Assembly: GCF_018069625.1 (NCBI RefSeq)
Contig: NZ_CP072941.1
Location: 2,604,001 to 2,668,000, forward strand
DNA from: Streptomyces yatensis
Lineage (GTDB): Bacteria; Actinomycetota; Actinomycetes; Streptomycetales; Streptomycetaceae
Length of the DNA stretch: 64,000 bases
Direction of reading: 5' to 3'
Program-made: the position numbers and the translations under genes
Shown: in pieces, positions 33,368 to 41,842 of the stretch
Layout: every line of letters starts with the position of its first letter
Position numbering within the stretch: position 1 is the first letter of the stretch
The notes under the pieces: model-generated
Told to the model about the DNA's origin: nothing
What the model saw: only the letters and a program-made list of their open reading frames with translations
Databases searched by the model: none

Positions 33368-35407
33368 GTGGTCAGCAAGCCAGACCGTCGTACGGTACTC
33401 GGCGCCACCGCCGGCGCCGCACTCACCGGGGCGTTCAGCGCCCCCGCCACCACCTCGTTCGCCGAGACGCCCGGCCACGTCACGGTCCACTCGCCCGATG
33501 GCCGGCTGCGGGTCACCGTTCTCACGGCGAACGGGTCTCTCCGGTATCAGGTCGTGCGCGATGGCCGGGTCCTGGTCGCGCCCTCCGGGCTCGGGCTCGA
33601 CCTGGCCGGCCGGCCATCGCTCACCGGCGGCCTGGTGGTGGAATCCATCAGGCACAGAACGATCAAGGAGTCATGGCGTCCGGTGTGGGGCCCCGACGCG
33701 CTCGTCCGCAACCACGCCAAGGAGTGCGTGCTGCGGACCGTGCAGTCGGCGACTGGCATACGGCTGGACCTGGTCGTCCGGGTCTTCGACGACGGCGTCG
33801 GATTCCGTTACCACCTGCCGGCGCAGACCGGGCTCGACACCTACACGGTCACCGCCGAGCGCACCGAGTTCGCGCTGCCGCCGACGGCCACGAGCTGGTC
33901 GCTGAAGGCGGGCACCGACTGGCGGGCCGACGAACAGCACTACCGGCGGGCCCCCTTGTCCGATGTGGACACCGCGCAGACCCCGCTGACGCTGGCCACG
34001 ACGGACGGTCAGTACGTCGTCGTGCACGAGGCGGCGCTGATCGACTATCCGAGCATGACCCTCGCCGCCGACACCACCCGGCCGGGTACGTTCACCAGTG
34101 AACTGATCAGCCTTCCCGACGGCACGAAGGCCCGGCTGACGGGCGAGTTCTCCACCCCGTGGCGCACCCTGACCATCGGCGACCGTCCCGGTGATCTCGC
34201 CGAATCACACATGATCGAGAACCTGAACGAGCCGTGTGCGCTCGCCGATACGTCATGGATCTCACCCGGCACATACGTCGGTGTGTGGTGGGAACTGCAG
34301 CGGCGCCACACGACCTGGACCGCGGGGCCACACCATGGGGCGACGACCGAGCGGGTCAAGCAGTACATCGACTTGGCCAGGGAGGCGGGCGCGAGCAGCG
34401 TTCTCGCCGAGGGATGGAACACCAACGCCGGCGGCCAGTGGACCGGCCAGGACTTCCTGACGCCACAGCCGGACTTCGATCTGCCCGAGGTGCTGCGCTA
34501 CGCACGGGCCAACGGCATCGGGTTCACCGCTCACAACGAGACCCGCGGCTTCGTCGACTACTACGAGCGGCACCTGGACACGATCTTCGCACGGTACGCC
34601 GAACTCGGCATCCACTCGGTCAAGACCGGTTATGCCACCAGGTTCGAGCTGGGCGGGGTGAACCGCAGCCACTTCGACCAGGAAGCCGTGCGCCACTTTC
34701 AGCGGGTCGTCGACACCGCGGCCCGCCACAAGATCATGGTCATCGCGCACGAGGCCATCAAGCCGACCGGACTGGCACGCACCTACCCGAACATGATGAC
34801 CGGTGAGGGGGTGGCCGGGATGGAGCAGCAGAACTACATGGGCAAGCTCGGGAATCCGCCGGAGCAGGCCACCATCCTGCCGTTCACCCGGTTCATGGGC
34901 GGGCCGGCCGACTACACCCCGGGTGTGCTCAACGTGACGTGGGACCCGGCCGGGCTCGGCACCCGCGTACAGACGACATCGGCCGCACAACTCGCCCTGT
35001 ACTCACTGTTCTTCAGCCCGCTGCAGATGCTGGCCGACACCCCGGAGAACTACCGCTCCCACCCGGGCTTCGCCTATCTGAAGGACATCCCGGCCGGCTG
35101 GGACGAGACCCGGTTCCTGGACTGCGAGATCGGCGATTACACGGTCGCCGCCCGCCGCAAGGGCCACACCTGGTATCTCGGCGCGATCACCGACGAGCAG
35201 GACCGGACGCTGCGGGTGCCGCTGCGGTTCCTGGGACCGGGTCGGTACCGAGCCGAGATCTACCGCGACGCCGCCGACACCAGCTGGCACGACAACCCGC
35301 TCCCGATCGATGTCGAGACCACCACGGTGCGATCGTCCACGGTGCTCACCCTGCGACTCGTCGCCGGCGGCGGCACCGCGATCCGGTTCCGCCCCGCGCG
35401 GCATTAG
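33368..35407 (+). CDS. Secreted glycoside hydrolase family 97 protein
   Basis: This 679-residue GH97 enzyme starts with a twin-arginine leader (DRRTVLGATAGAALTGAFSA, cleavage likely near SFAET). It has the N-terminal beta-sandwich (HSPDGRLRVTVLTANGSLRY), a central TIM barrel (YVGVWWELQRRHTTW, SVLAEGWNTNAGGQWTGQDF, IMVIAHEAIKPTGLARTYPN) and a C-terminal beta domain. Members are calcium-dependent retaining or inverting alpha-glucosidases/alpha-galactosidases; the HEAIKPTG and EGVAGMEQQN acidic residues are the catalytic candidates. The GTG at 33368 follows GGAGGGTGAA. It probably trims plant or fungal oligosaccharides outside the cell. The gene is intact amid decayed neighbours and overlaps the remnant downstream by a few bases. 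Confidence 0.92.
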   Translation: MVSKPDRRTVLGATAGAALTGAFSAPATTSFAETPGHVTVHSPDGRLRVTVLTANGSLRYQVVRDGRVLVAPSGLGLDLAGRPSLTGGLVVESIRHRTIKESWRPVWGPDALVRNHAKECVLRTVQSATGIRLDLVVRVFDDGVGFRYHLPAQTGLDTYTVTAERTEFALPPTATSWSLKAGTDWRADEQHYRRAPLSDVDTAQTPLTLATTDGQYVVVHEAALIDYPSMTLAADTTRPGTFTSELISLPDGTKARLTGEFSTPWRTLTIGDRPGDLAESHMIENLNEPCALADTSWISPGTYVGVWWELQRRHTTWTAGPHHGATTERVKQYIDLAREAGASSVLAEGWNTNAGGQWTGQDFLTPQPDFDLPEVLRYARANGIGFTAHNETRGFVDYYERHLDTIFARYAELGIHSVKTGYATRFELGGVNRSHFDQEAVRHFQRVVDTAARHKIMVIAHEAIKPTGLARTYPNMMTGEGVAGMEQQNYMGKLGNPPEQATILPFTRFMGGPADYTPGVLNVTWDPAGLGTRVQTTSAAQLALYSLFFSPLQMLADTPENYRSHPGFAYLKDIPAGWDETRFLDCEIGDYTVAARRKGHTWYLGAITDEQDRTLRVPLRFLGPGRYRAEIYRDAADTSWHDNPLPIDVETTTVRSSTVLTLRLVAGGGTAIRFRPARH

Positions 35408-35660
35408 CCGTCAATGCGCGATCGGTCCTCGTTCGGACGGAGCCTCCCGGCCCGGAGCAGTGCCTCTTCGGCCCGGGTGGCCAGCTCGGTGACGAGGCCA
35501 GGGCCCGCTCGGCCTCGTCCAGATCCTGCCTGCGAGACGGCCGCCGCCAGTACGCCCCCCGGCCGCACCGCCCATCGGTGCCAGCACGATCGGGTGCCGC
35601 AGGCCCAACAGCTCCGTCGACTCCGTCGACAACGCCACGGGTCCATCATCGCTCCCGTAT
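35404..35660 (-). pseudogene. Nitronate monooxygenase remnant (N- and C-terminal ends joined)
   Basis: The minus-strand translation begins TELLGLRHPIVLAPMGGAAG, the FMN-binding N-terminus of 2-nitropropane dioxygenase/nitronate monooxygenases. A six-G run (one G too many) shifts to VLAAAVSQAG. The sequence then jumps to what looks like the family's C-terminal tail (DLDEAERALA, LVTELATRAEEALLRAGRL) with another shift. About 80 codons remain of an expected 320 or so, so the middle has been deleted. The tail overlaps the GH97 stop. Confidence 0.7.
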
Positions 35661-35729
35661 GGCGCTGCGGCCGGTGTTGACCTTCGAGTTGGCCGGAGGT
35701 CAATGATGGCGGGGTGCCGAATTCTGAGC

Positions 35730-37151
35730 TCACCGTAGGGAACCGATCTCCTCCAGCCGATCCAGGTAGTCCTGGGGGATGCGGCCGTTGCGGCCGGGAC
35801 CGACGTTCAGTAGGTACAGCGCGTTGCCGGCCTTGGCCTTGCGGAGGTTGTCGACGATCTCGGCGGCGGGGCGGGGGGTGCCCGTCTCGGTGGTGTGGAA
35901 CCATGTCCGGTTCTGATCGAGCGTGTCACTGCCGTCGGTCGGGCGGGGGTTGTCGGCGGGCGGCATGCCCTGGACCGGGACCTCGTAGACGATGACATCG
36001 GTGGTCTGAAGCGTGCCGAGGTGGTCGTTGTTGGCGACGACGGTGCGGGGGGAGACCTTGCGGATCATGTCGCGGACCGGCTGGTAGGGGATCGTGGAGT
36101 ACGGCACGGACCAGCCCCAGCCGTCGAACCAGAGGTAGTCGATCGTGCCGTAGCGGGTGAGGAGTTCGCGCAGCTGGTTCTTGACGAGTGCCAGGCTGTC
36201 CCCGTTGTGGCGGTCCCAGATGGAGAAGTAGAGGCCGACCTTGAGGTGGTTGGCGTGCATCGCCTTGACGTACGCGCGGACGATGTCACCCTTGCCGTTC
36301 TCGTAGGGGGCGGCGGCGATGTCGTGGTCGGAGTAGGCGGTGGGCCACAGGGCGAAGCCGTCGTGGTGTTTGGCGGTCAGCACCCCGAACGTCATGCCGG
36401 CGGACTTCATGGCCTTCGCCCACTGGTCGGGGTCGAGGCCGGTGGGGTTGAAGGCCGCCGGGTCGGCGTTCGGGTCGGCCCACTGCTCGTTGGTGTACGT
36501 CGACATGTTGTAGTGCAGGAACATGCCGAACGGGTTGTGCTTCACCCACTGTCGCGCGGTGCGGGACGGGGTGATGACGGCGTCGCCGAACGCCTGCACC
36601 TCGGCGAGGGACAGATAGCCGGTGCCTTGAAGCTGGACGCGCAGATAGCGGGCGGAGCGCTTGAGGGCGATCCGGGTGGAGGGCCCGTCGAGGGTGTCGA
36701 TGTGCCAGGAGCTGACGCCGGGCTGCTTCCTGGCCTCATCCGCGTTGGTGGCGGTGATGGGCCGGTCGGACGCCAGGACCCAGGCGTCGGAGAGCCGGTC
36801 GGCGCAGCAGTCCGTACGGTTCCACACCACAATCGAGCTGAGCTTCCGCGAGGTGCCGAGGTCGGCCTGCCACCACGGCTGGAACTCCTCGGCGGTGTGG
36901 GAGACGGACTTGTTCTCGTACCGGCCGTCCGTGTTGGCGTCCACCGCCCGGTCGGCGGTGCCGCCGAAGTCGGTGCTGCTCTGGCCGGCGGTGGCGCCGA
37001 ACGCGTAGTCCCGTGGTTCGCCGCCGGGCGGTGGCGCGGGCGTGCGGGCCGCGGCGGTACCGCCCGCGACGGCCATACTCAGAAGGCTCAGCACGGTGAG
37101 CACACCGGCGAACGTCAGGTTTACGGAACGTTTCACGGTCGCCCCGATCAT
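35730..37151 (-). CDS. Secreted alpha-L-fucosidase (GH29) with F5/8-type carbohydrate-binding domain
   Basis: This 473-residue secreted protein has a Sec signal peptide (GVLTVLSLLSMAVAGGTAAA, about residues 14-33) and a discoidin/CBM32 domain (about 50-185: WWQADLGTSRKLSSIVVWNR, ARYLRVQLQGTGYLSLAEVQ). A GH29 barrel follows with KHNPFGMFLHYNMSTYTNEQ, the substrate-binding AKHHDGFALWP, and YLWFDGWGW carrying the nucleophile Asp. GH29 enzymes remove alpha-L-fucose from glycans with retention. ATG 37151 is used, but the GTG five codons later is possible. Palindromic ATCCTA-type sites lie just upstream and about 255 bases further up, suggesting control by a GntR-like repressor. Confidence 0.9.
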   Translation of the reverse strand: MIGATVKRSVNLTFAGVLTVLSLLSMAVAGGTAAARTPAPPPGGEPRDYAFGATAGQSSTDFGGTADRAVDANTDGRYENKSVSHTAEEFQPWWQADLGTSRKLSSIVVWNRTDCCADRLSDAWVLASDRPITATNADEARKQPGVSSWHIDTLDGPSTRIALKRSARYLRVQLQGTGYLSLAEVQAFGDAVITPSRTARQWVKHNPFGMFLHYNMSTYTNEQWADPNADPAAFNPTGLDPDQWAKAMKSAGMTFGVLTAKHHDGFALWPTAYSDHDIAAAPYENGKGDIVRAYVKAMHANHLKVGLYFSIWDRHNGDSLALVKNQLRELLTRYGTIDYLWFDGWGWSVPYSTIPYQPVRDMIRKVSPRTVVANNDHLGTLQTTDVIVYEVPVQGMPPADNPRPTDGSDTLDQNRTWFHTTETGTPRPAAEIVDNLRKAKAGNALYLLNVGPGRNGRIPQDYLDRLEEIGSLR

Positions 37152-37159
37152 CTCGTGAA

Positions 37160-37175
37160 TTTCCCATAGGATTTT
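37160..37175. promoter_or_regulatory. Imperfect palindrome upstream of the fucosidase
   Basis: TTCCCATAGGATT (minus strand AATCCTATGGGAA) lies 10-25 bases upstream of the fucosidase ATG and resembles the perfect dyad at 37406-37419. Shared AATCCTAT cores suggest binding by one regulator, possibly GntR-type; the family assignment is inference. Confidence 0.4.
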
Positions 37176-37405
37176 CGCCTTGCGGCAGCAAGTCAAGAGG
37201 GACGACAGCGATCGGGCGACGCGGACTCGGGCTGCGTCGGGCTGCGCCGCCAGGCAGGCCCCACGGGGCGGCCCCGCCTGGCAGTGCAGCCCTCAGCGCC
37301 TCCACTTCGACCGTGGGCACTGCGTCGAGGGTGCGCCGGTGCGCCTCCTCGGTGGCGCTGGATCCGTTGGTCCCTCCTGTGAACGTCCATGCAGAGCGCA
37401 GGAGT

Positions 37406-37419
37406 AATCCTATTGGATT
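37406..37419. promoter_or_regulatory. AATCC-TATT-GGATT palindrome
   Basis: A perfect 5-bp inverted repeat with a 4-bp spacer in otherwise gene-free DNA. The AATCCTAT half recurs next to the fucosidase start. A GntR-type operator is a reasonable guess because this family often uses short A/T-flanked dyads; no regulator gene remains nearby. Confidence 0.4.
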
Positions 37420-37610
37420 CCGTATCCTGGTCACCCGAACCAAGACCGCAAACGGGCAGGGATCGTCGTTCGCCGCTCGATGCCGCAGCGGGGGTCCGCT
37501 GCATCGCCCCCTGGGGTGACCGTGGAGCAAATCAATCGGGCGCAGTCCGGGCACCCGTCCGAACTGCCGCCGTGGACCCGGGACTGGATGGCCGAGGTGC
37601 GGCGAACCTC

Positions 37611-37633
37611 AGGGCCCGTCTCCGACGGGCCCT
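37611..37633. terminator. Perfect 10-bp hairpin
   Basis: AGGGCCCGTC-TCC-GACGGGCCCT is a perfect 10-bp stem with a 3-base loop, 137 bases beyond the 3' end of the minus-strand hypothetical gene. It is positioned to terminate that transcript; no T-tract follows. Confidence 0.6.
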
Positions 37634-37769
37634 GGGAACCTGGGTTTCCTCCCCACCGTGTCGCCGGTCCACTAGAGGTTGTCCTACCTTCACGACACGG
37701 GTCTGATCTGGTCGTTCGTAGGATCGGAGGGCCTGGGGGCTCAGGGGATTGTGGTTGTGACCCGGGGCT

Positions 37770-38543
37770 TCATGGATTCCGCGGAGCATCGCCTTGGCGA
37801 TTGCGCAGAGGACGGCAAGCTGCCTCCGACACGTCGTGGGACGACACCACTCCCGGTCGGCCCGGGGCCAGGGTCACGTCGAATCGCAGGCATGCCGCGA
37901 GGTGGGGGGTGTCGCCCAGCGGGGCGTTGGTGAACCGTTGGGTGATACCAACACTCCGTCGATGCCGTTCAACCAGGGCGTGGGGGCCGACGGCGCGTGC
38001 CATCTCGCTGGACGTCAACTCTCCTCCACCAGCATCCCTCGCCAACTGTTCCCAGGCCTTGAAAGCCGTCCGGTAGACGGTGTTCAGTTCCCGCTCTCTG
38101 AGATCTGGCTCTTGGCGGGGGCAGGCCTTCAGCGAGCGCGTCGTTACCGAGGCACCCAGGGCGCGCATGCGGGTGACGGCGTAGGAGTAGCAGCGAGTGA
38201 CCTGTCCGCGTCCTCCCGCGATCGGGTTGCCGTCGTCATAGGAAGAGGTGAAGGCGGCCACCACCTCGGCTACGGCGTCGTGGACGGTGTAGGAATCCAG
38301 GTTCGCGGTCCGCGAGGCCTGCCACAGCGTGAAGTGAACTTGGGCGGACGAGGGGAACGGTGTGTTTCCACTCTGCCGGATGGCGCGGCCGAACGCATGA
38401 GCCAGGTTGGTGGACGCCTTTATGGCCGCCTGCTTGTTGTGGTGCGCGGTCCTTTTCTGCCCGATGTACACGCTGACGACGGCGACGAATACGAGGGCGC
38501 ACACCGCACCGAGGGCCTTGGCCCACGGTGCGGTGCGTCCCAT
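37770..38543 (-). CDS. Hypothetical protein with one N-terminal membrane helix
   Basis: I do not recognise the family. The 257-residue product begins MGRTAPWAKALGAVCALVFV and has a single transmembrane helix (about residues 9-30), so most of it is expected outside the membrane. Two or three cysteines (TRCYSYAV, KACPRQE, ACRPLRN) could form disulfides. The ATG at 38543 is preferred over an in-frame TTG six codons upstream, which overlaps the stop of a short upstream ORF as TTGA. Codon use is less GC3-biased than in the neighbours. It lies in the atypical stretch on the 3' side of tRNA-Leu, so foreign origin is possible. Confidence 0.55.
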   Translation of the reverse strand: MGRTAPWAKALGAVCALVFVAVVSVYIGQKRTAHHNKQAAIKASTNLAHAFGRAIRQSGNTPFPSSAQVHFTLWQASRTANLDSYTVHDAVAEVVAAFTSSYDDGNPIAGGRGQVTRCYSYAVTRMRALGASVTTRSLKACPRQEPDLRERELNTVYRTAFKAWEQLARDAGGGELTSSEMARAVGPHALVERHRRSVGITQRFTNAPLGDTPHLAACLRFDVTLAPGRPGVVSSHDVSEAACRPLRNRQGDAPRNP

Positions 38544-38557
38544 TCTGGGATCACGCC

Positions 38558-38776
38558 TCAACGGCGTTGCCTCTTGCTGTCCGGGGCGGCGTTCGCCTCG
38601 CGCGGACTTCCGATCGCCTGCTGCATGGCGTCAGCGTATGCGGAAGTCCCGGTCCTGTTGGGGTGATAGCTCTCCCTGCTGATGCACCCACTTTTTCGCG
38701 GCCCGCTCGCGCCACGGCAACACCCACCAGAAGCACCGCACCCGCAACCCCTGCCTGTACCGCGGGCCGAAAACAC
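38558..38776 (-). CDS. Short ORF upstream of the membrane hypothetical
   Basis: A 72-codon frame starts at a GTG-type codon (38776) preceded by GGAGG and ends in TGA overlapping the TTG of the next frame (TTGA). Its middle is Gly/Cys-rich and implausible as protein. A second frame in the same DNA gives a membrane-helix-like VAGAVLLVGVAVARAG. This looks like a frameshifted small membrane protein gene rather than a functional ORF; the evidence is weak. Confidence 0.25.
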   Translation of the reverse strand: MFSARGTGRGCGCGASGGCCRGASGPRKSGCISRESYHPNRTGTSAYADAMQQAIGSPREANAAPDSKRQRR

Positions 38777-38920
38777 CTACCTCCGTGAGAGCTGGATCAG
38801 CGTGCCACTGCCGAGCCGGCCACCCACCGGGTCAGAGCCGAAGCTGAGCTGCGCGCGTCGCCGAAAGGGCCGGAGGCCCGGATCGCGCCGAGGTCGCGCT
38901 CGCCCCGAAGAACGACAAAT

Positions 38921-38947
38921 CCCCACGGTCGACAAACAACCGTGGGG
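38921..38947 (-). terminator. Rho-independent terminator of tRNA-Leu
   Basis: On the minus strand CCCCACGGT-TGTTTGTCG-ACCGTGGGG forms a perfect 9-bp stem, followed by the T-rich ATTTGTCGTTCTT. It starts 11 bases after the mature tRNA 3' end, as expected for a tRNA terminator. Confidence 0.85.
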
Positions 38948-38957
38948 AGATCGTAAG

Positions 38958-39042
38958 TGTCCGAGGGGGGACTTGAACCCCCACGCCCGATAAAGGGCAC
39001 TAGCACCTCAAGCTAGCGCGTCTGCCATTCCGCCACCCGGAC
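38958..39042 (-). tRNA. tRNA-Leu (anticodon GAG)
   Basis: The 85-nt minus-strand sequence folds as a class II tRNA: acceptor stem GTCCGGG/CTCGGAC (one G-T pair) with discriminator A, anticodon stem CTAGC/GCTAG around loop TTGAGGT (anticodon GAG), an extra variable arm (TGCCCTTTATCGGGCG), and a T arm GGGGGTTCAAGTCCCCC. The long variable arm and anticodon identify leucine, reading CUC/CUU. CCA is not encoded. A terminator follows. tRNA 3' ends are classic integrase targets, and the DNA on that side is atypical. Confidence 0.97.
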
Positions 39043-39186
39043 CAGGTGTGTCTCCGCGGCTGGCCGCGGCGACATGCACCACGATACCAAGGTTTCGGAG
39101 TGCGTTTCACCTGCGTATGCCGGGCGCCCACCCCCGCGCCGACCTGGGGGGACGCGCGGGTGGGCACGGAGGGTGACCGGCGGTGA

Positions 39187-40731
39187 CTAGGTGGGCATCA
39201 GGTGGTAGTCGGGGAAGTTGCCCGGGAGGCGTTCGGGGGCCGGGCCCTCGGTGACGGCGCGGATCAGGAGGTCGCCGCCGACGAACGCGCCGCGCCAGGA
39301 GGCGCCGAAGCCGCCGAAGAGTTCGTCGCGGTCGCCGCGGGAGCGGGGCGTGCCGTGGCCGGTTTTGAAGGCGCGGATCTGGGGGGCCAGGCGGGCGTAG
39401 GTGGCGGGGTCGTCGCAGGAGAGGGTGGCGACGAGGGCGCCGTTGCTGGCGTTCATGGCGGCGAGCAGTTCGGCCTCGGTATCGACCAGGACGAGGGTGT
39501 CGACGGGGCCGAAGGGCTCGGCGTGGTGGAGGGGGGAGGTGGAGGGTGGGTTGAGGAGGGTGATGGGGGCCGCGTAGGCGGAGAGGTCCTGGCCGGGGAG
39601 GAAGTGGCCGTCGGCGAGGTCGCCGCGGTGGAGGGGGACGGCGCCGCGGTCGACGGCCTCGGCCACCTGGTCGGCGAGCTCCTTGGCCTTGGCCGCGTTG
39701 ATCAGGGGGCCGAAGTCCAGGGCGGGGAGGTGGTCGGAGGGGTTTTCCACCGCCAAGGGGTGGCCGACGCGGATGGCACGCACCGCCGGGAGGTAGACGG
39801 AGAGGAAGGCGTCGAAGGACGAGCGCTGGACGACGAAGCGCGGATAGGCGGTGCAGCGCTGCTTGCCGTAGTCGAAGGTCTTGCGGATCAGCGGGGCGAG
39901 GGCGTCCCAGTCGGTGAAGTTCCAGATGCCCCAGGCGTTGAGCCCCTCCTGCTCCAGGATGTGGCGCTTGCCGAGGTCGGCGACGGCGGTGGCGACCCGG
40001 GCGCCGGTGTCGCGGCCGCCGACGAAGGAGACGCAGCCGATCTCGGGCGAGCGGACCAGGGCCTCGGAGAGCTCACCGCCGCTGCCGCTGACGAGGGTGA
40101 CCGGGATGCCCTCGCGGGCGGCGAGCGCGCAGGCGAGGGTGAGGAAGGACAGCCCGCCGTCGGTGGGGGTCTTGGCGATGACGGCATTGCCGGCCAGCGC
40201 CTGGACGAGCAGGGCGTGGGCGAGGACGCTCATCGGGTAGTTCCAGCTGGCGATGTTGGAGACCGGGCCGGGCAGCGGGGTGCGGCCCTCGGCCATGCGG
40301 TCGATCTCGTCGACGTACCAGCGGACACCGTCGATGGCCCGGTCCACATCGGCCTGGGCCAGCCGCCAGGGCTTGCCGATCTCCCAGACCAGGAGGAGGG
40401 CGAGCAGTCCCCGGTGCTCGCAGAGCGCGTCGAGAGTGGCGGACACCCGCGCCCGGCGCTCCGGGAGGGCGATATGGCGCCAGCCGCGGTGCTGGTCGAG
40501 GGAGGCGCGTACGGCCTGGTGGGCGGTGGTGGCGTCGAGGCGTGGCGGGCCCGCGATCGGGGTGCCGTCGACGGGGGTGGTGGCGGGGAGGGCCCGGCCG
40601 TCACGGTGCCAGGTGCCGTTCCAGAGGTTGAGGACGCGGTCGTCCTGGAACGCCTCGGGGGCTGCGGCCAGGCAGCGCCGCCAGGCGTCGCCCCAGGCGG
40701 TTCCGGGCTTGAGGGTGAGGGTGGGTGCCAT
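39187..40731 (-). CDS. Aldehyde dehydrogenase-superfamily protein
   Basis: This 514-residue NAD(P)-dependent aldehyde dehydrogenase has the substrate-channel segment VSNIASWNYPMSVLAHALLV, the cofactor region VIAKTPTDGG, the general-base Glu in RHILEQEGLNAWG (the usual ELGG is EQEG), the catalytic Cys in FDYGKQRCTAYPRFVV, and HHAEPFGPV near the end. The catalytic-Cys context (GQxC/KQRC) is nearest to the P5C/PaaZ-like branch rather than typical acetaldehyde dehydrogenases. It lies downstream of SucC/SucD after a strong hairpin. In the oxalate context it might handle glyoxylate, formaldehyde or another aldehyde, but this is only inferred from position. The ATG at 40731 has GGAG upstream. Confidence 0.85.
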   Translation of the reverse strand: MAPTLTLKPGTAWGDAWRRCLAAAPEAFQDDRVLNLWNGTWHRDGRALPATTPVDGTPIAGPPRLDATTAHQAVRASLDQHRGWRHIALPERRARVSATLDALCEHRGLLALLLVWEIGKPWRLAQADVDRAIDGVRWYVDEIDRMAEGRTPLPGPVSNIASWNYPMSVLAHALLVQALAGNAVIAKTPTDGGLSFLTLACALAAREGIPVTLVSGSGGELSEALVRSPEIGCVSFVGGRDTGARVATAVADLGKRHILEQEGLNAWGIWNFTDWDALAPLIRKTFDYGKQRCTAYPRFVVQRSSFDAFLSVYLPAVRAIRVGHPLAVENPSDHLPALDFGPLINAAKAKELADQVAEAVDRGAVPLHRGDLADGHFLPGQDLSAYAAPITLLNPPSTSPLHHAEPFGPVDTLVLVDTEAELLAAMNASNGALVATLSCDDPATYARLAPQIRAFKTGHGTPRSRGDRDELFGGFGASWRGAFVGGDLLIRAVTEGPAPERLPGNFPDYHLMPT

Positions 40732-40815
40732 CGGTGATCTCCGCTCTCGTTGCACAGGCGCGGGGCGGGATGTGGCCGGGTGTGGCGATGTGGCGGGACA
40801 TGGCGGTCCGTACGT

Positions 40816-40854
40816 CACCCGCCACGTACGCGGTGTGGCTGTGCGTGGCGGGTG
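40816..40854. terminator. Perfect 11-bp stem-loop between SucD and ALDH genes
   Basis: CACCCGCCACG and CGTGGCGGGTG pair perfectly around a 17-base loop, 70-110 bases after the SucD stop. It should end or attenuate the sucC-sucD transcript, leaving the ALDH partly independent. Confidence 0.65.
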
Positions 40855-40924
40855 TCCCTACGGGGAGGAAGGTGGCGGTACGGAGCGTGCCGGTGGCCGG
40901 GTCGCGGAGCGGGTACGGCTCAGC

Positions 40925-41830
40925 TCACGCGGCGTCGCCGGGCGTTTCGGCCGGCTCGGCCAGCAGCGCCATCACCAGCCCGGCGGTCTCCGTGGGGGTC
41001 GCTCCCACGGACACGCCCGCCGCCTCCAGCGCCGCCTTCTTGGCCGCGGCGGTGCCCGAGGAGCCGGAGACGATGGCACCCGCGTGACCCATGGTGCGGC
41101 CCTCGGGGGCGGTGAAGCCGGCGATATAGCCGACGACCGGCTTGGTGACGTGGTCGGCGACGTATCGCGCGGCGCGCTCCTCCGCGTCGCCGCCGATCTC
41201 CCCGATCATCACGATGAGGTCGGTGTCGGGGTCGGCCTCGAAGGCGGCCAGGGCGTCGATGTGGGTGGTGCCGATGACCGGGTCACCGCCGATGCCCACG
41301 CAGGTGGAGAAACCGATGTCGCGCAGCTCGTACATCAGTTGGTAGGTGAGGGTGCCGGACTTGGAGACCAGCCCGATCCGGCCCGGTTTGGTGATGTCGG
41401 CGGGGATGATGCCGGCGTTGGACTGGCCCGGGGAGATCAGTCCGGGGCAGTTGGGGCCGATGATCCTGGTGGCGCGGGCCCGGGCGTACGCCTGGAAGGC
41501 GACCGCGTCATGGACCGGGATGCCCTCGGTGATGACGACGGCGAGCGGGATCCGGGCGTCGGCGGCCTCGGTGACGGCGGCCTTGGCGTGGGGCGGCGGG
41601 ACGAACAGGACGCTCACATCGGCGCCGGTGGCGTCCATGGCCTCGCGTACGGAGCCGAAGACGGGCACCGTACGGGCGTCGATGTCGACCCGGGTCCCGG
41701 CCTTGCGCGGATTGACACCGCCGACGACATCGGTGCCCGCGGCGAGCATCCGCCGGGTGTGCTTCATGCCTTCCGCGCCCGTCATGCCCTGGACGATGAC
41801 CTTGCTGTCCTTGGTGAGGAAGATGGCCAT
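40925..41830 (-). CDS. sucD: Succinyl-CoA ligase alpha-type subunit (oxalate-cluster paralogue)
   Basis: This 301-residue CoA-binding alpha subunit of an ADP/GDP-forming acyl-CoA ligase has a Rossmann CoA-binding N-terminus ([20 protein letters not shown]), the [12 protein letters not shown] segment, and the phosphohistidine loop in [13 protein letters not shown]. With the beta subunit it interconverts succinate or another dicarboxylate, CoA and ATP with the acyl-CoA. Its place beside oxalate genes suggests supplying or recycling the CoA donor (succinyl-CoA, or another dicarboxyl-CoA such as oxalyl-CoA) rather than the TCA cycle. It follows sucC by 12 bases. TCA-cycle copies are expected elsewhere; malyl-CoA ligase (MtkB) is an alternative identity. 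Confidence 0.88.
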   Translation of the reverse strand: MAIFLTKDSKVIVQGMTGAEGMKHTRRMLAAGTDVVGGVNPRKAGTRVDIDARTVPVFGSVREAMDATGADVSVLFVPPPHAKAAVTEAADARIPLAVVITEGIPVHDAVAFQAYARARATRIIGPNCPGLISPGQSNAGIIPADITKPGRIGLVSKSGTLTYQLMYELRDIGFSTCVGIGGDPVIGTTHIDALAAFEADPDTDLIVMIGEIGGDAEERAARYVADHVTKPVVGYIAGFTAPEGRTMGHAGAIVSGSSGTAAAKKAALEAAGVSVGATPTETAGLVMALLAEPAETPGDAA

Positions 41831-41842
41831 GATGTGCGCCCC

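Larger units (their letters stand above)
37152..37769. other. Gene-poor region with operator-like palindromes
   Basis: About 600 bases lie between the fucosidase start and the hypothetical protein end. No frame has convincing protein character. A minus-strand stretch 37230-37370 (TNGSSATEEAHRRTLDAVPT, continuing VEVEALRAALPG) with AGGAGGGACC nearby may be the start of a lost gene. A plus-strand frame from 37519 (VEQINRAQSGHPSELPPWTR) is equally short. Local GC is lower than elsewhere. Confidence 0.45.

Noticed and set aside
37152..38957. An integrated element with attL/attR at tRNA-Leu
   Set aside because: No integrase and no duplicated tRNA 3' end could be found by eye; kept only as a hypothesis about a scar.
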